From contig NZ_JAJUBC010000009.1 in the NCBI RefSeq assembly GCF_028683095.1, positions 62,001 to 126,000 on the forward strand: a stretch of 64,000 nt of DNA. The letters are read 5' to 3'. Position 1 is the first letter of the stretch. Each line of letters begins with the position of its first letter. The notes beneath the pieces are model-generated. The model had not been told where the DNA came from and ran no database searches. It saw only the letters and a program-made list of their open reading frames with translations. This DNA is from Enterovibrio gelatinilyticus. GTDB lineage: Bacteria > Pseudomonadota > Gammaproteobacteria > Enterobacterales > Vibrionaceae. Shown piece by piece: positions 38,329-46,991 of this stretch. Made by a program: the position numbers and the translations under genes.

Positions 38329-39804
38329 TTACGCCTGATCCAAACGACCAACAAGTGACAATTCAAAGTTTGCACCCATGTATTTGAAGTGCGGACGCAC
38401 AGACAAAGACACTTGATACCAACCTGGATTACCTTCTACGTCCAATACTTCGACTTTCGCTGCACGAAGTGGACGACGGCTACGAACCTCTGCTGGTGGG
38501 TTTTCCTGATCTGCCACATACTGACGAACCCAAGTATTAAGCTCACGCTCAAGATCTTGACGCTCTTTCCATGAACCGATCTGCTCACGCTGTAGCACTT
38601 TAATGTAATGCGCCAAACGGTTGATGATCATCATGTACGGCAGTTGAGTGCCCAACTTGTAGTTGGTTTCGGCCTCTTTGCCTTCTTTGGTATTAGGGAA
38701 GACTTTCGGCTTCTGGATGGAGTTAGCCGAGAAAAATGCTGCGTTATCACTGCCTTTACGCATGGTCAGAGAAATGAAGCCTTCTTCCGCCAGTTCAAAT
38801 TCTTTACGGTCAGTAACGAGCACTTCGGTTGGGATCTTGGCTTGCAATGCACCCAGAGATTCAAACAAATGCACCGGCAAGTCTTCCACTGCACCACCAC
38901 TTTGCGGACCGATAATGTTCGGGCACCAGCGGTACTTGGCGAAGCTCTCCGTTAAGCGTGATGCCAAAGCAAATGCAGTGTTACCCCACAGGTAGCTTTC
39001 ATGAGATTCACTCACATTTTCACGGTAATTAAACGAAGTGATTGGGTTCTCTACTGGGTCATACGGCACACGAAGCAAGAAGCGCGGTGCTGTTAAACCG
39101 ATATAACGTGCATCTTCAGATTCACGCAACGAACGCCATTTGGTGTAACGAGGGCTTTCGAATGTTGCTGCCACGTCTTTCAGGTTTGGCAACTCTTCAA
39201 ACGAGTCAATGCCAAAGAATTCTGGAGCAACGGATGATAAGAATGGCGCGTGTGCCATCGCACCCACTGAACCGACATACTGTAGAAGTTTCATATCAGG
39301 CGTTGACGGAGTAAACGCATAGTTGCCCACAAGCGCCGCCACTGGCTCACCACCAAACTGTCCATAGCCTGCTGAATAAACGTGTTTATACAAACCAGAC
39401 TGCGTGGTTTCTGGCGCGAATTCAAAATCATCTAGAAGCTCTTGCTTGGTTGCATGCAACACTTCGATTTTGATGTTCTCGCGAAAGTCAGTACGGTCGA
39501 CCAACAGCTTCAAACCACGCCAAGCAGATTCCATTTCTTGCACAGGTTCGCTGTGAAGTACTTCATCCATTTGAGCACTGATTTTTTTGTCGAGCTCTAC
39601 CAACATTTGGTCGACCAGCGCCTTATTGACTGGCTCTTGCTCTTTGTCGGAACCAATTAGGTTCTCAACAAAAGCAGCCACGCCTTTCTTGGCAATGTCA
39701 TAACCTTCTTCACTCGGAGCAAGACGGGTTTGCGCCATGATTTCGTCGAGCAGACTGCCAGTTTCGCTAACAGAGCTCTCAAGCGTTTTTTCTTGTACGG
39801 ACAT
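38329..39804 (-). CDS. tssC: T6SS sheath large subunit TssC (VipB)
   Basis: A 491-residue protein; the ATG at 39802-39804 (MSVQEKTLESS) has AAGGA at fair spacing, while a TTG two codons upstream is less likely. Signatures: 'MESAWRGLKLLVDRTDFRENIKIEVLHATKQELLDDFE', 'PVAALVGNYAFTPSTPDMKLL', 'FLLRVPYDP' and 'MIINRLAHYIKVLQREQIGSW'. TssB and TssC co-assemble into the contractile sheath recycled by ClpV. Confidence 0.97.
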   Translation of the reverse strand: MSVQEKTLESSVSETGSLLDEIMAQTRLAPSEEGYDIAKKGVAAFVENLIGSDKEQEPVNKALVDQMLVELDKKISAQMDEVLHSEPVQEMESAWRGLKLLVDRTDFRENIKIEVLHATKQELLDDFEFAPETTQSGLYKHVYSAGYGQFGGEPVAALVGNYAFTPSTPDMKLLQYVGSVGAMAHAPFLSSVAPEFFGIDSFEELPNLKDVAATFESPRYTKWRSLRESEDARYIGLTAPRFLLRVPYDPVENPITSFNYRENVSESHESYLWGNTAFALASRLTESFAKYRWCPNIIGPQSGGAVEDLPVHLFESLGALQAKIPTEVLVTDRKEFELAEEGFISLTMRKGSDNAAFFSANSIQKPKVFPNTKEGKEAETNYKLGTQLPYMMIINRLAHYIKVLQREQIGSWKERQDLERELNTWVRQYVADQENPPAEVRSRRPLRAAKVEVLDVEGNPGWYQVSLSVRPHFKYMGANFELSLVGRLDQA

Positions 39805-39833
39805 TAACAAAATCCTTTTCTCTTCTGCGTGAG

Positions 39834-40346
39834 TTAAGCGTCAGGAGCTGGTTTATCGTCAGCACCTACTAGGTCTAATTCAGCCAATAATTTCTCTCGG
39901 GAATCTTCTGATGCAAGCAACTCTTGGAGACGTCCACGAAAAGCAGGAATATTTCCAAGAGGGCCTTTCAATGCGACCAATGCCTCACGAAGTTCCACAA
40001 GTTTATTAAGTTCTGGTACTTGTTTCGCAATCGCATCTGGTGAAAAGTCAGCCAAAGATTTAAAAGACAATTCCACAGGAAGTTCTTGTCCCTCTTCCTC
40101 AGTCATAACATTTGGAACAGAGGTTTTAATAGCAAGACCACTCTCTCTCATCACTGATGTGAAATTATTCTTGTCTACAGAAACAGCTTCCCTTTCCTCA
40201 ATTGATGTATCTTCTGGGTGTCCTTTAAAGTCGCCCAAAACCACCATTTTTAGCGGAAGTTCGATTTCTGCCTGCGCGTCACCTGTTGCAGGAACATACT
40301 TAATGTTAATACGTTCTTTTGGTGCAACACTGCCCTCTTTCGCCAT
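39834..40346 (-). CDS. tssB: T6SS sheath small subunit TssB (VipA)
   Basis: A 170-residue protein, first gene of the main T6SS operon. 'ERINIKYVPATGDAQAEIELPLKMVVLGDF' is the family opening, followed by 'VDKNNFTSVMRESGLAIKTSVPN' and the helix 'QVPELNKLVELREALVALKGPLGN' that ClpV reads once the sheath contracts. A GGAG site precedes the ATG. Upstream is an 887-base gap that must hold the operon promoter. Confidence 0.96.
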   Translation of the reverse strand: MAKEGSVAPKERINIKYVPATGDAQAEIELPLKMVVLGDFKGHPEDTSIEEREAVSVDKNNFTSVMRESGLAIKTSVPNVMTEEEGQELPVELSFKSLADFSPDAIAKQVPELNKLVELREALVALKGPLGNIPAFRGRLQELLASEDSREKLLAELDLVGADDKPAPDA

Positions 40347-41233
40347 TATCTTGCTCTCCTTTACGTTTTAGAGATGTCGTACAACGGAATCGTTGCTACA
40401 TTTTAATTCACCAATTTCAACACAAATAAATCAGTCAACTTAAATAATTTAGAAACATAAGCACTCGTCTCAAAATAGAAACTATGCGATTGAGTTAGAT
40501 AAAATACGAAGCAGAAACCCACTTACATGGCAACACCAAGAAAGCAACTTCTAGCGAACATAATTATCAATAAAAGCAGAGAACAACAGGAGGGAAAACA
40601 GAAAAAGATGAACCAAAACAACAGCTAACCTTGAACCACAGAACAAGTTCAAAAAAATCAAGGAAACTGATGCCTTTGATCGCCATCAATGTTTAAGAGT
40701 GCCACCGTAGAACTTTGCCAACCAACGTTTAAATTTTGTAATTTGCGCCATTAACTACAGGTAAGGAAATCTCTATCCCAACAGTAATTAAGCACATTCT
40801 AATTTTAGTTATATTTATTTAGCTAGTTATTGCCAAAACCAATACTAACTTTTTTATTCTTTGTCTGGGCACATCATGAAACATGACCCCGACAGACCAC
40901 AAGAAAAAGAAGTGAAATTTTGCATAGAAAAATATAGAAATAAGATCTACATCTATAATATTCATCAGTAGAACAATCATCTCATAATTGAGATAATACA
41001 CAGTTAAAATCTGACGACATAAGAAATTCACTACTGACAACAAGGATATTTAATTGGGGCGGGCTAATTACCTAGTACTTTTATCATCACAATGGATAAT
41101 GTAAGCAGACATTAATGACATGGTGTATTAATTGGAATTGACATCACTATGTTAAACTAAAGGTTACACTTATTAAAACACCAAAAATATATTAAATAAA
41201 ATCTCGGCCATTTTAATTTTTCTATTGCATCAT
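40347..41233. other. AT-rich leader region upstream of the T6SS operon
   Basis: About 890 bases, clearly richer in A and T than the flanking genes, with no credible ORF; a 74-codon minus-strand frame at 40819-41043 is hydrophobic nonsense without a ribosome-binding site. It carries the promoter and regulatory region for tssB on the minus strand and the 3' end of the PAAR gene. A GTGGCAC on the minus strand (40699-40705) resembles a -24 sigma-54 element but lacks a GC at -12. Nothing else recognised. Confidence 0.6.
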
Positions 41234-41518
41234 TTAGCCAATATTGACAGTTCCTCCTCCTATCACGACTCCGCCGCAACCAACCGCATCGCCTGTCCGC
41301 GCCACCGCTTTTCCGTTCGCGAAAACAGTCCCTGAGCCTGCAGCAATGCTTCTTCCATGAGGTGGATTTTTGGGTTTGTCATGAGGCGCCAATGCATCAC
41401 CTTGACGGGCAAGAGGGATGCCATCGACTTTGACATCTGGGGAGGCTGATATAACCGGAGAAGGATGAAATCCATCATGATCTGTTCCAATGTTACCTAG
41501 CACAACAGCATTTCCCAT
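41234..41518 (-). CDS. PAAR-domain T6SS spike tip protein
   Basis: A 94-residue protein that is almost all PAAR repeat: 'GTDHDGFHPSPVISASPDVKVDGIPLARQGD', 'HGRSIAAGSGTVFANGKAVARTGDAVGCGG' and a closing 'GGTVNIG'. The single Cys and several His residues are placed as in the zinc-binding tip of PAAR cones that cap VgrG. No toxin extension. In V. cholerae an equivalent PAAR gene precedes the vas operon. AAGGAT precedes the ATG. It is probably transcribed separately, since a long gap separates it from tssB. Confidence 0.93.
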   Translation of the reverse strand: MGNAVVLGNIGTDHDGFHPSPVISASPDVKVDGIPLARQGDALAPHDKPKNPPHGRSIAAGSGTVFANGKAVARTGDAVGCGGVVIGGGTVNIG

Positions 41519-41542
41519 AAAATATCATCCTTGTTCAATGAG

Positions 41543-41573
41543 ACCGCCTCTACTGGGCAACAGTAATGGCGGT
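41543..41573 (-). other. Stem-loop in the 5' leader of the PAAR gene
   Basis: ACCGCC (41543-41548) pairs with GGCGGT (41568-41573), and inside it TACTG pairs with CAGTA around a five-base loop, with a 2x2 internal bulge. It ends 25 bases before the PAAR start codon. It may be a leader hairpin that tunes PAAR translation or the end of the upstream pldA message. Confidence 0.5.
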
Positions 41574-41656
41574 TGTTCGATACACATCCATGATGCAATT
41601 AACAAGCCAACAGCTACACATGTATTTTCAAGTAGTTAGCTAACCTCCAAGCAATG

Positions 41657-41719
41657 ATCGAGCAATATATTGCCTATGAACTGATGAAAACTTGCTCATC
41701 AAGCAACAAATTGCTCGAT
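41657..41719 (-). other. Long inverted repeat between pldA and PAAR
   Basis: ATCGAGCAAT (41657-41666) and ATTGCTCGAT (41710-41719) are a perfect 10-bp inverted pair. Between them is a smaller TTGCT-CATC-AAGCAA hairpin. It lies 40 bases after the pldA stop on the minus strand and could end or process that transcript. No T-run, so not a standard terminator. Confidence 0.5.
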
Positions 41720-41758
41720 TGACAACAGTTTGATAACGTTTTGGGGAATAATTATCGT

Positions 41759-42538
41759 CTAAAAGTTAAACGCAAAGCCCAGTCCATAAGCACTGTCATC
41801 AAAGTTGTAATTGGAAACAGTTAGTCCGTAACCTGTTTCTGCTTTGAGGTACCCTCGTAATCCTTGGTAAATTGGAAAATTCCAACTCAGTCTATAGAGC
41901 GTTCGATCGATATCATCAGCAAACAGATTGCCTATCAGTACTTTGACTTCTTGTGAATCCGTGGGGTGCCATCCAAGTTCAACTTCACCAAACCCCAAAT
42001 AATCAGAAATCGTTGGGTTATAGCTAACACTTCCAACCCTTAGCCAAGGCTTGAACCTCAAGTAGCCCCATTCCCAATTGCGTTTCACCTCACCATACGC
42101 GCGATTCCAGCTGACTTCGTTGTTGCCACCCGCACCATTCGATTCGTGCTCAGCGCCTAGTGACCATTGCCACATCTCGACATTCAGCCGATAAAATAAT
42201 TCGGGATTATAGCTGCTGTCACGAAAGTAGGCTGAGCTGTCATACGCCTCCCAATTGGAACGTTGGGTATAGGCCATATATAAACCATGTTGGTCAAACT
42301 CAAAAATCTGATACTTCACACTAAATTGAAATTGTACGAACGTGTCTTTTGCGCGGGTATTGTTGGGGTTTAGAGGAGCAAAACGTGCCTGATTAACGTT
42401 GCTTTCTTTATAGTAAGGCAATAGATAATTGTCTCGATGTCCGGAGAAATTGTTTTCTATCGCATGCCCATACGGAGCCAACAGTACGGTTACGAGAAGC
42501 GTACTGGCCTTCAATGTACATAGTTTCGTCTTCATCAA
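41759..42538 (-). CDS. pldA: Outer-membrane phospholipase A1 (OMPLA)
   Basis: A 259-residue beta-barrel enzyme with a signal peptide (cut near PYGHA-IEN). The active site is intact: His131 and Ser133 in 'GAEHESNG' and Asn145 in 'SWNR', with the spacing of E. coli OMPLA (His142, Ser144, Asn156). The last residue is Phe, as in most outer-membrane barrels. It hydrolyses phospholipids misplaced in the outer leaflet when dimerised with calcium. ATG-ATG at the start is behind GGAGG; either could be used. It is next to the PAAR gene but I see no sign that it is secreted by the T6SS. Confidence 0.92.
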   Translation of the reverse strand: MMKTKLCTLKASTLLVTVLLAPYGHAIENNFSGHRDNYLLPYYKESNVNQARFAPLNPNNTRAKDTFVQFQFSVKYQIFEFDQHGLYMAYTQRSNWEAYDSSAYFRDSSYNPELFYRLNVEMWQWSLGAEHESNGAGGNNEVSWNRAYGEVKRNWEWGYLRFKPWLRVGSVSYNPTISDYLGFGEVELGWHPTDSQEVKVLIGNLFADDIDRTLYRLSWNFPIYQGLRGYLKAETGYGLTVSNYNFDDSAYGLGFAFNF

Positions 42539-42792
42539 ACCTCCCTAAGAATTTGCCGAAGTAGCTCCTACTGCGACTATTAACCATTCAGCAAAATTCT
42601 CGAGAGTATAGATGTCCTATTCGCCATGCAGCGTGGCGTTTTACTTGATGAATCAACTATGAGGCAATATTCCGAATGGGTGAGAAAGCCCACCTCACAG
42701 ACAACGGCACACAATGCATACCTTACATTGGCGAGAAAAAAAGCCAGCGTTGCCCATTGACCGAAACGTGTTATGTGAACACTCGTGGTTAT

Positions 42793-43497
42793 TCATCTCG
42801 CCGCCCAAACGCAGCCTTTTCGCATTAACCTATCCACCATTGGGTTCATCAATTCTTCGACCGTATGACCAATCGAACAATAAAATACCTTTCCTTCATC
42901 CCACCTACGACGCCAAGCAATCGGCATCACAGTGCCTTCAATCCAATGTAGGTAGTCCCCAGAGAATGTCGTGGTGGCGAGAACATCATTACTTGGGTCG
43001 ACCAGCATGTAATATTGCTCGCCATGAATATCAAAATCTTCTAACCCCGCCATGAATGGGTCGTCATTTTTAGTGAACGTGACGCGATAATCGACGAAAT
43101 CATCAGACGGAATCGGGTTGTCTGGCCAGCCTGGCGGATGCGCAACAAATTGGCCACCAATCATAAAATGGTACGTAGGATGGTCACGAAAGGCGTCGCC
43201 CATGTGTCCGTGCCAACCCGCGATGCCACAACCTGCTGCAATCGTATTCAGCAATGCTTGCTCTTGCTCACGCGTAATATTACCAAATTCATCCTGATGG
43301 CTACTGCGGGCGCTAGACCATATAGGTACAATGAGGTCTAGTGAGGCTGTCACTTCAGCATCTAACAAGGGTTCGAACGTGTCATATGACGTGACTTCAA
43401 ACCCCTCCTCTTCTAGCAGTTGTGTTGCCCAATCACAAAATACCGTAGGTGTATGTCCTTCCCAACCACCCACAAACAACGCCGCTTTCTTTGCCAT
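42793..43497 (-). CDS. ThuA-like protein
   Basis: A 234-residue cytoplasmic protein of the ThuA / class I glutamine amidotransferase-like fold: 'KAALFVGGWEGHTPTVFCDWATQLLEEEGFEVTSYDTFEPL' opens the Rossmann-like sheet, then 'LLNTIAAGCGIAGWHGHMGDAF' occupies the nucleophile-elbow position but with Gly-Trp-His instead of the amidotransferase Cys. 'MPIAWRRRWDEGKVFYCSIGHT' is the typical ThuA ending. ThuA proteins take part in sugar (first described for trehalose/maltitol) utilisation, with unclear chemistry. It is the last gene of the transporter arm of the LacI locus, 21 bases after the dehydrogenase. Confidence 0.83.
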   Translation of the reverse strand: MAKKAALFVGGWEGHTPTVFCDWATQLLEEEGFEVTSYDTFEPLLDAEVTASLDLIVPIWSSARSSHQDEFGNITREQEQALLNTIAAGCGIAGWHGHMGDAFRDHPTYHFMIGGQFVAHPPGWPDNPIPSDDFVDYRVTFTKNDDPFMAGLEDFDIHGEQYYMLVDPSNDVLATTTFSGDYLHWIEGTVMPIAWRRRWDEGKVFYCSIGHTVEELMNPMVDRLMRKGCVWAAR

Positions 43498-43518
43498 AGC
43501 CTTTCCCTTATTACACAG

Positions 43519-44403
43519 TTATTGATTCTTTTGGTTCGCCAAGAACGGGGCGATAGCCGCCATGTCGCTTTCACCCCAGCCTTGTTCTTCTGCCGCTTCC
43601 AATTGCTGCAAATTCGTATTGATTTGCGCCAGCGACCAATCATTTTGCTTTGCCATGTCAGCCACAAGTGCCATATCTTTTTTTGCTAAGTTAAGCGAGA
43701 AAGTGACAGCGTCACTTTCACCAAGGTAAAGTGGTGTCCGAAATCGAATCATGGGCGAACCCGCCGCACTTTCTCCCAACAACGTCATCAGCATTTTCTG
43801 ATCAATATGACAAGAAGCGGCCAAGGCTAAAATTTCTCCTACAATCTGATTCTGGCTGTGAATCACACTGTTAATGAGAAGCTTGGCCGCATGTCCTCTG
43901 CCCGCGCGACCTACCACAAACTGCGCTTTCCCCATGATCGATAAACAGCGTTGAACACGCTCTGGCACAGCATTATCTGAACCCAACATAAAAACCAACT
44001 CGCCCGCTTCGGCCGCGTTTAAACTGCCGGAAACTGGAGCATCGATGTAGTTAACGCCCTTTGTTTTCGCAAAGTCTGAAAGTTTTTCTGACAACGCGGG
44101 ACTGATGGTGCTCATTTCCACCCAATGGGTAGCGTGTCGAGTCGTTGCCGCCGCCAAGCCGCTATGTTCATCCAAATATACCGATTTCACCGCGTCATCA
44201 TTGGCAAGCATGGTAAACACCACATCACAGGTCGACGCGACTTGAGCAGGTGTTTTCGCGGCGATCACATTCGAAAATGCGTCAGTTAGAGAGCGGGACT
44301 TGTCTTCGCTTCGGTTCCAAACCGACAGGCGAACGCCCTCGCGAGCCAGATTGGCGGCCATCAGCCACCCCATCCGGCCTAATCCAATAAAGCCAATGTG
44401 CAT
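43519..44403 (-). CDS. 3-hydroxyisobutyrate-dehydrogenase-like oxidoreductase
   Basis: A 294-residue NAD(P)-dependent enzyme of the beta-hydroxyacid dehydrogenase family. The N-terminal Rossmann domain has 'GFIGLGRMGWLMAANLAR' and 'FTMLANDDAVKSV'; the substrate loop is 'DAPVSGSLNAAEAGEL'; the catalytic Lys lies in 'GRGHAAKLLINSV'. NADP preference is suggested by 'VWNRSEDK' after strand two. Such enzymes oxidise short hydroxy acids to semialdehydes or reduce them. In this locus it may act on an intermediate that the downstream aldehyde dehydrogenase later handles. It is 60 bases after the ABC ATPase. Confidence 0.86.
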   Translation of the reverse strand: MHIGFIGLGRMGWLMAANLAREGVRLSVWNRSEDKSRSLTDAFSNVIAAKTPAQVASTCDVVFTMLANDDAVKSVYLDEHSGLAAATTRHATHWVEMSTISPALSEKLSDFAKTKGVNYIDAPVSGSLNAAEAGELVFMLGSDNAVPERVQRCLSIMGKAQFVVGRAGRGHAAKLLINSVIHSQNQIVGEILALAASCHIDQKMLMTLLGESAAGSPMIRFRTPLYLGESDAVTFSLNLAKKDMALVADMAKQNDWSLAQINTNLQQLEAAEEQGWGESDMAAIAPFLANQKNQ

Positions 44404-44463
44404 GCGATACCTACGTACTAAGTTGCTGAACTGATTGTTGACGAACTGAATTGAAACTTAGTG

Positions 44464-46020
44464 TTAACTGAGGTTGCTTGTTGCCTCAGCTGTTTGACCT
44501 GTGATGGCGGTGACCAGTCGATTCTCAGTGACCGTTTCAGCCGTAAACTCTTCCATCACTTTCCCTTCATAGAGGGCGAGTATTCGATCACTGACACTCA
44601 GTACCTCTGGCATTTCCGAAGAAATCACCAGAACAGCGAGGCCAGAACGAGCTAGCTCTCGTATCAGGGCATGAATTTCTGATTTGGATCCAACATCAAT
44701 CCCGCGTGTTGGCTCATCAAGAATGAGGACTTTAGGATGAATAGACAGCCACTTGCCAATCACCACTTTTTGTTGGTTACCACCGCTGAGATTACCCACG
44801 GGATAGCTGCCATCTGGTGCTTTAATGGACAGTTGGTCGGCGTATTTTTTGTAGACTTTGCTTTCTTTTCCTTCGAGGAGCCAACCAATGACAGACACGC
44901 GATCAAGTTGTGCCATGGTGATGTTGTCTTGACAGCTCATGGGCAGCACCAACCCTTGCTCTTTGCGGTTTTCAGGCACTAAAGCAATGCCGATCTCTAC
45001 CGCTTTTTGACTGTCATTGATTACTGTTTCTTGCCCTTCGAATCGAATAGTGCCGGAATCAGGCTGACGTAAACCGAATAAGGTTTCTGCGATTTCAGTA
45101 CGCCCAGCGCCTACCAGCCCATACATACCGAGAACTTCGCCTTCATGGATCGAAAATGAAATATCTTGATAGTGGCGCTCAAGCGACAACCCTTCCACTT
45201 CCAGCCGTATCTCTCCACTTGCCGACATTTGAACCACTTTGCCCGCTTCAAGTTCACGACCGATCATCATCGCCGTCACTTCCGGTTCATTGGTGTCTTT
45301 TGTGATCAAAGTGCCACGGTACTCACCGTCTCGCAGCACGGATAAACGGTCAGAAATGGCGAATATTTCTTCCATTCTGTGGGAAATGTAAGCAATACCG
45401 ACACCATGGGTTTGAAGCTCTTTGATCACCTCAAACAACACGACTTTTTCATAGTCTGTCAGCGATGCCGTTGGTTCATCAAAAATCACGATTTTGGGTG
45501 TGAACACCAAAGCACGCGCAATTTCCACCATGTATTTTTTTGCAATGGTCAACGACGAAACCTGATCATCAGGCCCAAAATCGCAATTCAAACGTTCGAG
45601 AATTTCTGCGGCGCGCGCGCGAAGCTTGGTGTAATCCACCACACCAAACAGCTTGGTGGGCATCATGCCAAGGAAGATGTTTTCAGCCACCGTCATGTCT
45701 TCCACCAATGATAACTCTTGGTGGATCATCAAAATGCCGTGGTGCTTAGCATCCATCGGGGTTTTAAGCTTAACCACCCCACCATCGATCAGAATATCGC
45801 CTTCTTCTGCCTGATAAATGCCGGACATCACTTTCATTAGGGTTGATTTACCCGCGCCGTTTTCTCCGAGCAGTGCATGAACTTCACCTGCTCGAATATC
45901 AAAACTCACGCCATTCAGAGCAACCACACCGGGAAACACCTTTTTGATATTTTTCAATTCCAGCGTCGATGCGACTGATGTTGAAGCGGCTTCAGCGTTT
46001 GTCTTTGCTGTCATATTCAT
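44464..46020 (-). CDS. CUT2-family sugar ABC transporter ATPase
   Basis: A 518-residue fused ATPase with two nucleotide-binding domains, as in RbsA, MglA and XylG. The first has Walker A GENGAGKST, 'TIAKKYMVEIARAL' and 'IFDEPTASLT'; the second keeps the degenerate Walker A (GLVGAGRTE), the signature 'LSGGNQQKVVIGKWL' and 'ILDEPTRGIDVG'. Its ATG overlaps the stop of the second permease as ATGA. It powers import of the locus' unknown carbohydrate. Confidence 0.93.
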   Translation of the reverse strand: MNMTAKTNAEAASTSVASTLELKNIKKVFPGVVALNGVSFDIRAGEVHALLGENGAGKSTLMKVMSGIYQAEEGDILIDGGVVKLKTPMDAKHHGILMIHQELSLVEDMTVAENIFLGMMPTKLFGVVDYTKLRARAAEILERLNCDFGPDDQVSSLTIAKKYMVEIARALVFTPKIVIFDEPTASLTDYEKVVLFEVIKELQTHGVGIAYISHRMEEIFAISDRLSVLRDGEYRGTLITKDTNEPEVTAMMIGRELEAGKVVQMSASGEIRLEVEGLSLERHYQDISFSIHEGEVLGMYGLVGAGRTEIAETLFGLRQPDSGTIRFEGQETVINDSQKAVEIGIALVPENRKEQGLVLPMSCQDNITMAQLDRVSVIGWLLEGKESKVYKKYADQLSIKAPDGSYPVGNLSGGNQQKVVIGKWLSIHPKVLILDEPTRGIDVGSKSEIHALIRELARSGLAVLVISSEMPEVLSVSDRILALYEGKVMEEFTAETVTENRLVTAITGQTAEATSNLS

Positions 46021-46970
46021 GCGCTTACGCCTCCACGCTCAGTTTGGTTAACTTTCTTATCGATAAAGAGAACAAGAATGAGTATCGAGCCCATGATCAC
46101 CAGCACGTAGAAAGCCGGTACTTGGAGTAGATTCAACCCGTTTCGTAAAATACCAATAGCAAGCACGCCGCCGAGTGTACCCATGATGCTGCCCGCGCCC
46201 CCTGTTAGTCTGGTTCCGCCAAGTACCACTGCGGTGATTGTCCAAAGCTCGAAATCACGCCCTAGATTAGGCGTTGACGCGCCCATTTGGGTTGAGAGCG
46301 TCACTCCCGCAAGCGCCGCAAGAAAACCCACCAGCATGAAATTGACCATCATGTGTGGCCCAACTCGTATCCCTGCATCAATCGCTGATTTCCGATTTCC
46401 TCCAACGGCATAACAGTTACGTCCATGAACTGTATATTTCATAACAAAATGCATAATTAACGTAGCGACCAAAAACAGCAGTGCTAACGTTGGGAAACCA
46501 AAAACAGAACTTGAACCGAAATCTGAATAAGCAAAATCGCTGGCATAGAAAGATTGCTCGCCGGTATACACAAACACTAAACCGCGCACGCCAATCATGG
46601 CCCCCAAAGTCACGATAAATGCATCCACCCCTGTCTTCCAAACAATCACACCATTAAGCATTCCCAACAACGCGCCCGATGCCAGAGCAATCAAAACAGC
46701 CGCAGGAATACCGATTGAACCTTGTAACTCAATAGCAAGGCTGGCTGCCAATGCCACGACAGCACCGACTGACAGATCAATGTTGCCGTTGATCATCACA
46801 ACCGTCATCCCCAGCGCGATGAAGCCAATCGTGGAGGTTTGTATCAAGATGTTTTGAAAATTGGTGATATCAAAAAAGTATTCTGACGAAAAGCTGAACA
46901 ACACAATACAAAACACAACGAATATCCATATCGGTTGCGTTTTCAGAAAGCGGACAATTCCATCCATCAT
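46017..46970 (-). CDS. CUT2-family sugar ABC permease (second)
   Basis: A 317-residue RbsC-type membrane protein with about eight to ten hydrophobic segments. Landmarks are 'GMTVVMINGNIDLSVGAVVALAAS', 'YAVGGNRKSAIDAGIRV' and 'GGTRLTGGAGSIMGTLGGVLAIGIL', the loop that contacts the ATPase. The start has GGAG. It is distinct from the neighbouring permease, so the channel is probably a heterodimer, as in LsrC/LsrD or YtfT/YjfF. Confidence 0.92.
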   Translation of the reverse strand: MMDGIVRFLKTQPIWIFVVFCIVLFSFSSEYFFDITNFQNILIQTSTIGFIALGMTVVMINGNIDLSVGAVVALAASLAIELQGSIGIPAAVLIALASGALLGMLNGVIVWKTGVDAFIVTLGAMIGVRGLVFVYTGEQSFYASDFAYSDFGSSSVFGFPTLALLFLVATLIMHFVMKYTVHGRNCYAVGGNRKSAIDAGIRVGPHMMVNFMLVGFLAALAGVTLSTQMGASTPNLGRDFELWTITAVVLGGTRLTGGAGSIMGTLGGVLAIGILRNGLNLLQVPAFYVLVIMGSILILVLFIDKKVNQTERGGVSA

Positions 46971-46991
46971 TTAATCTCCTTCGGCTTTCCG

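Noticed and set aside
40689-40705. Possible sigma-54 promoter on the minus strand upstream of tssB (GTGGCAC at 40699-40705).
   Set aside because: The -24 GG is present but there is no GC at the required -12 distance.
40819-41043. 74-codon minus-strand ORF in the T6SS leader region.
   Set aside because: AT-rich chance frame with no start signals.
41759-42538. PldA as a T6SS phospholipase effector.
   Set aside because: It has a signal peptide and barrel layout of OMPLA; adjacency to PAAR is not enough.
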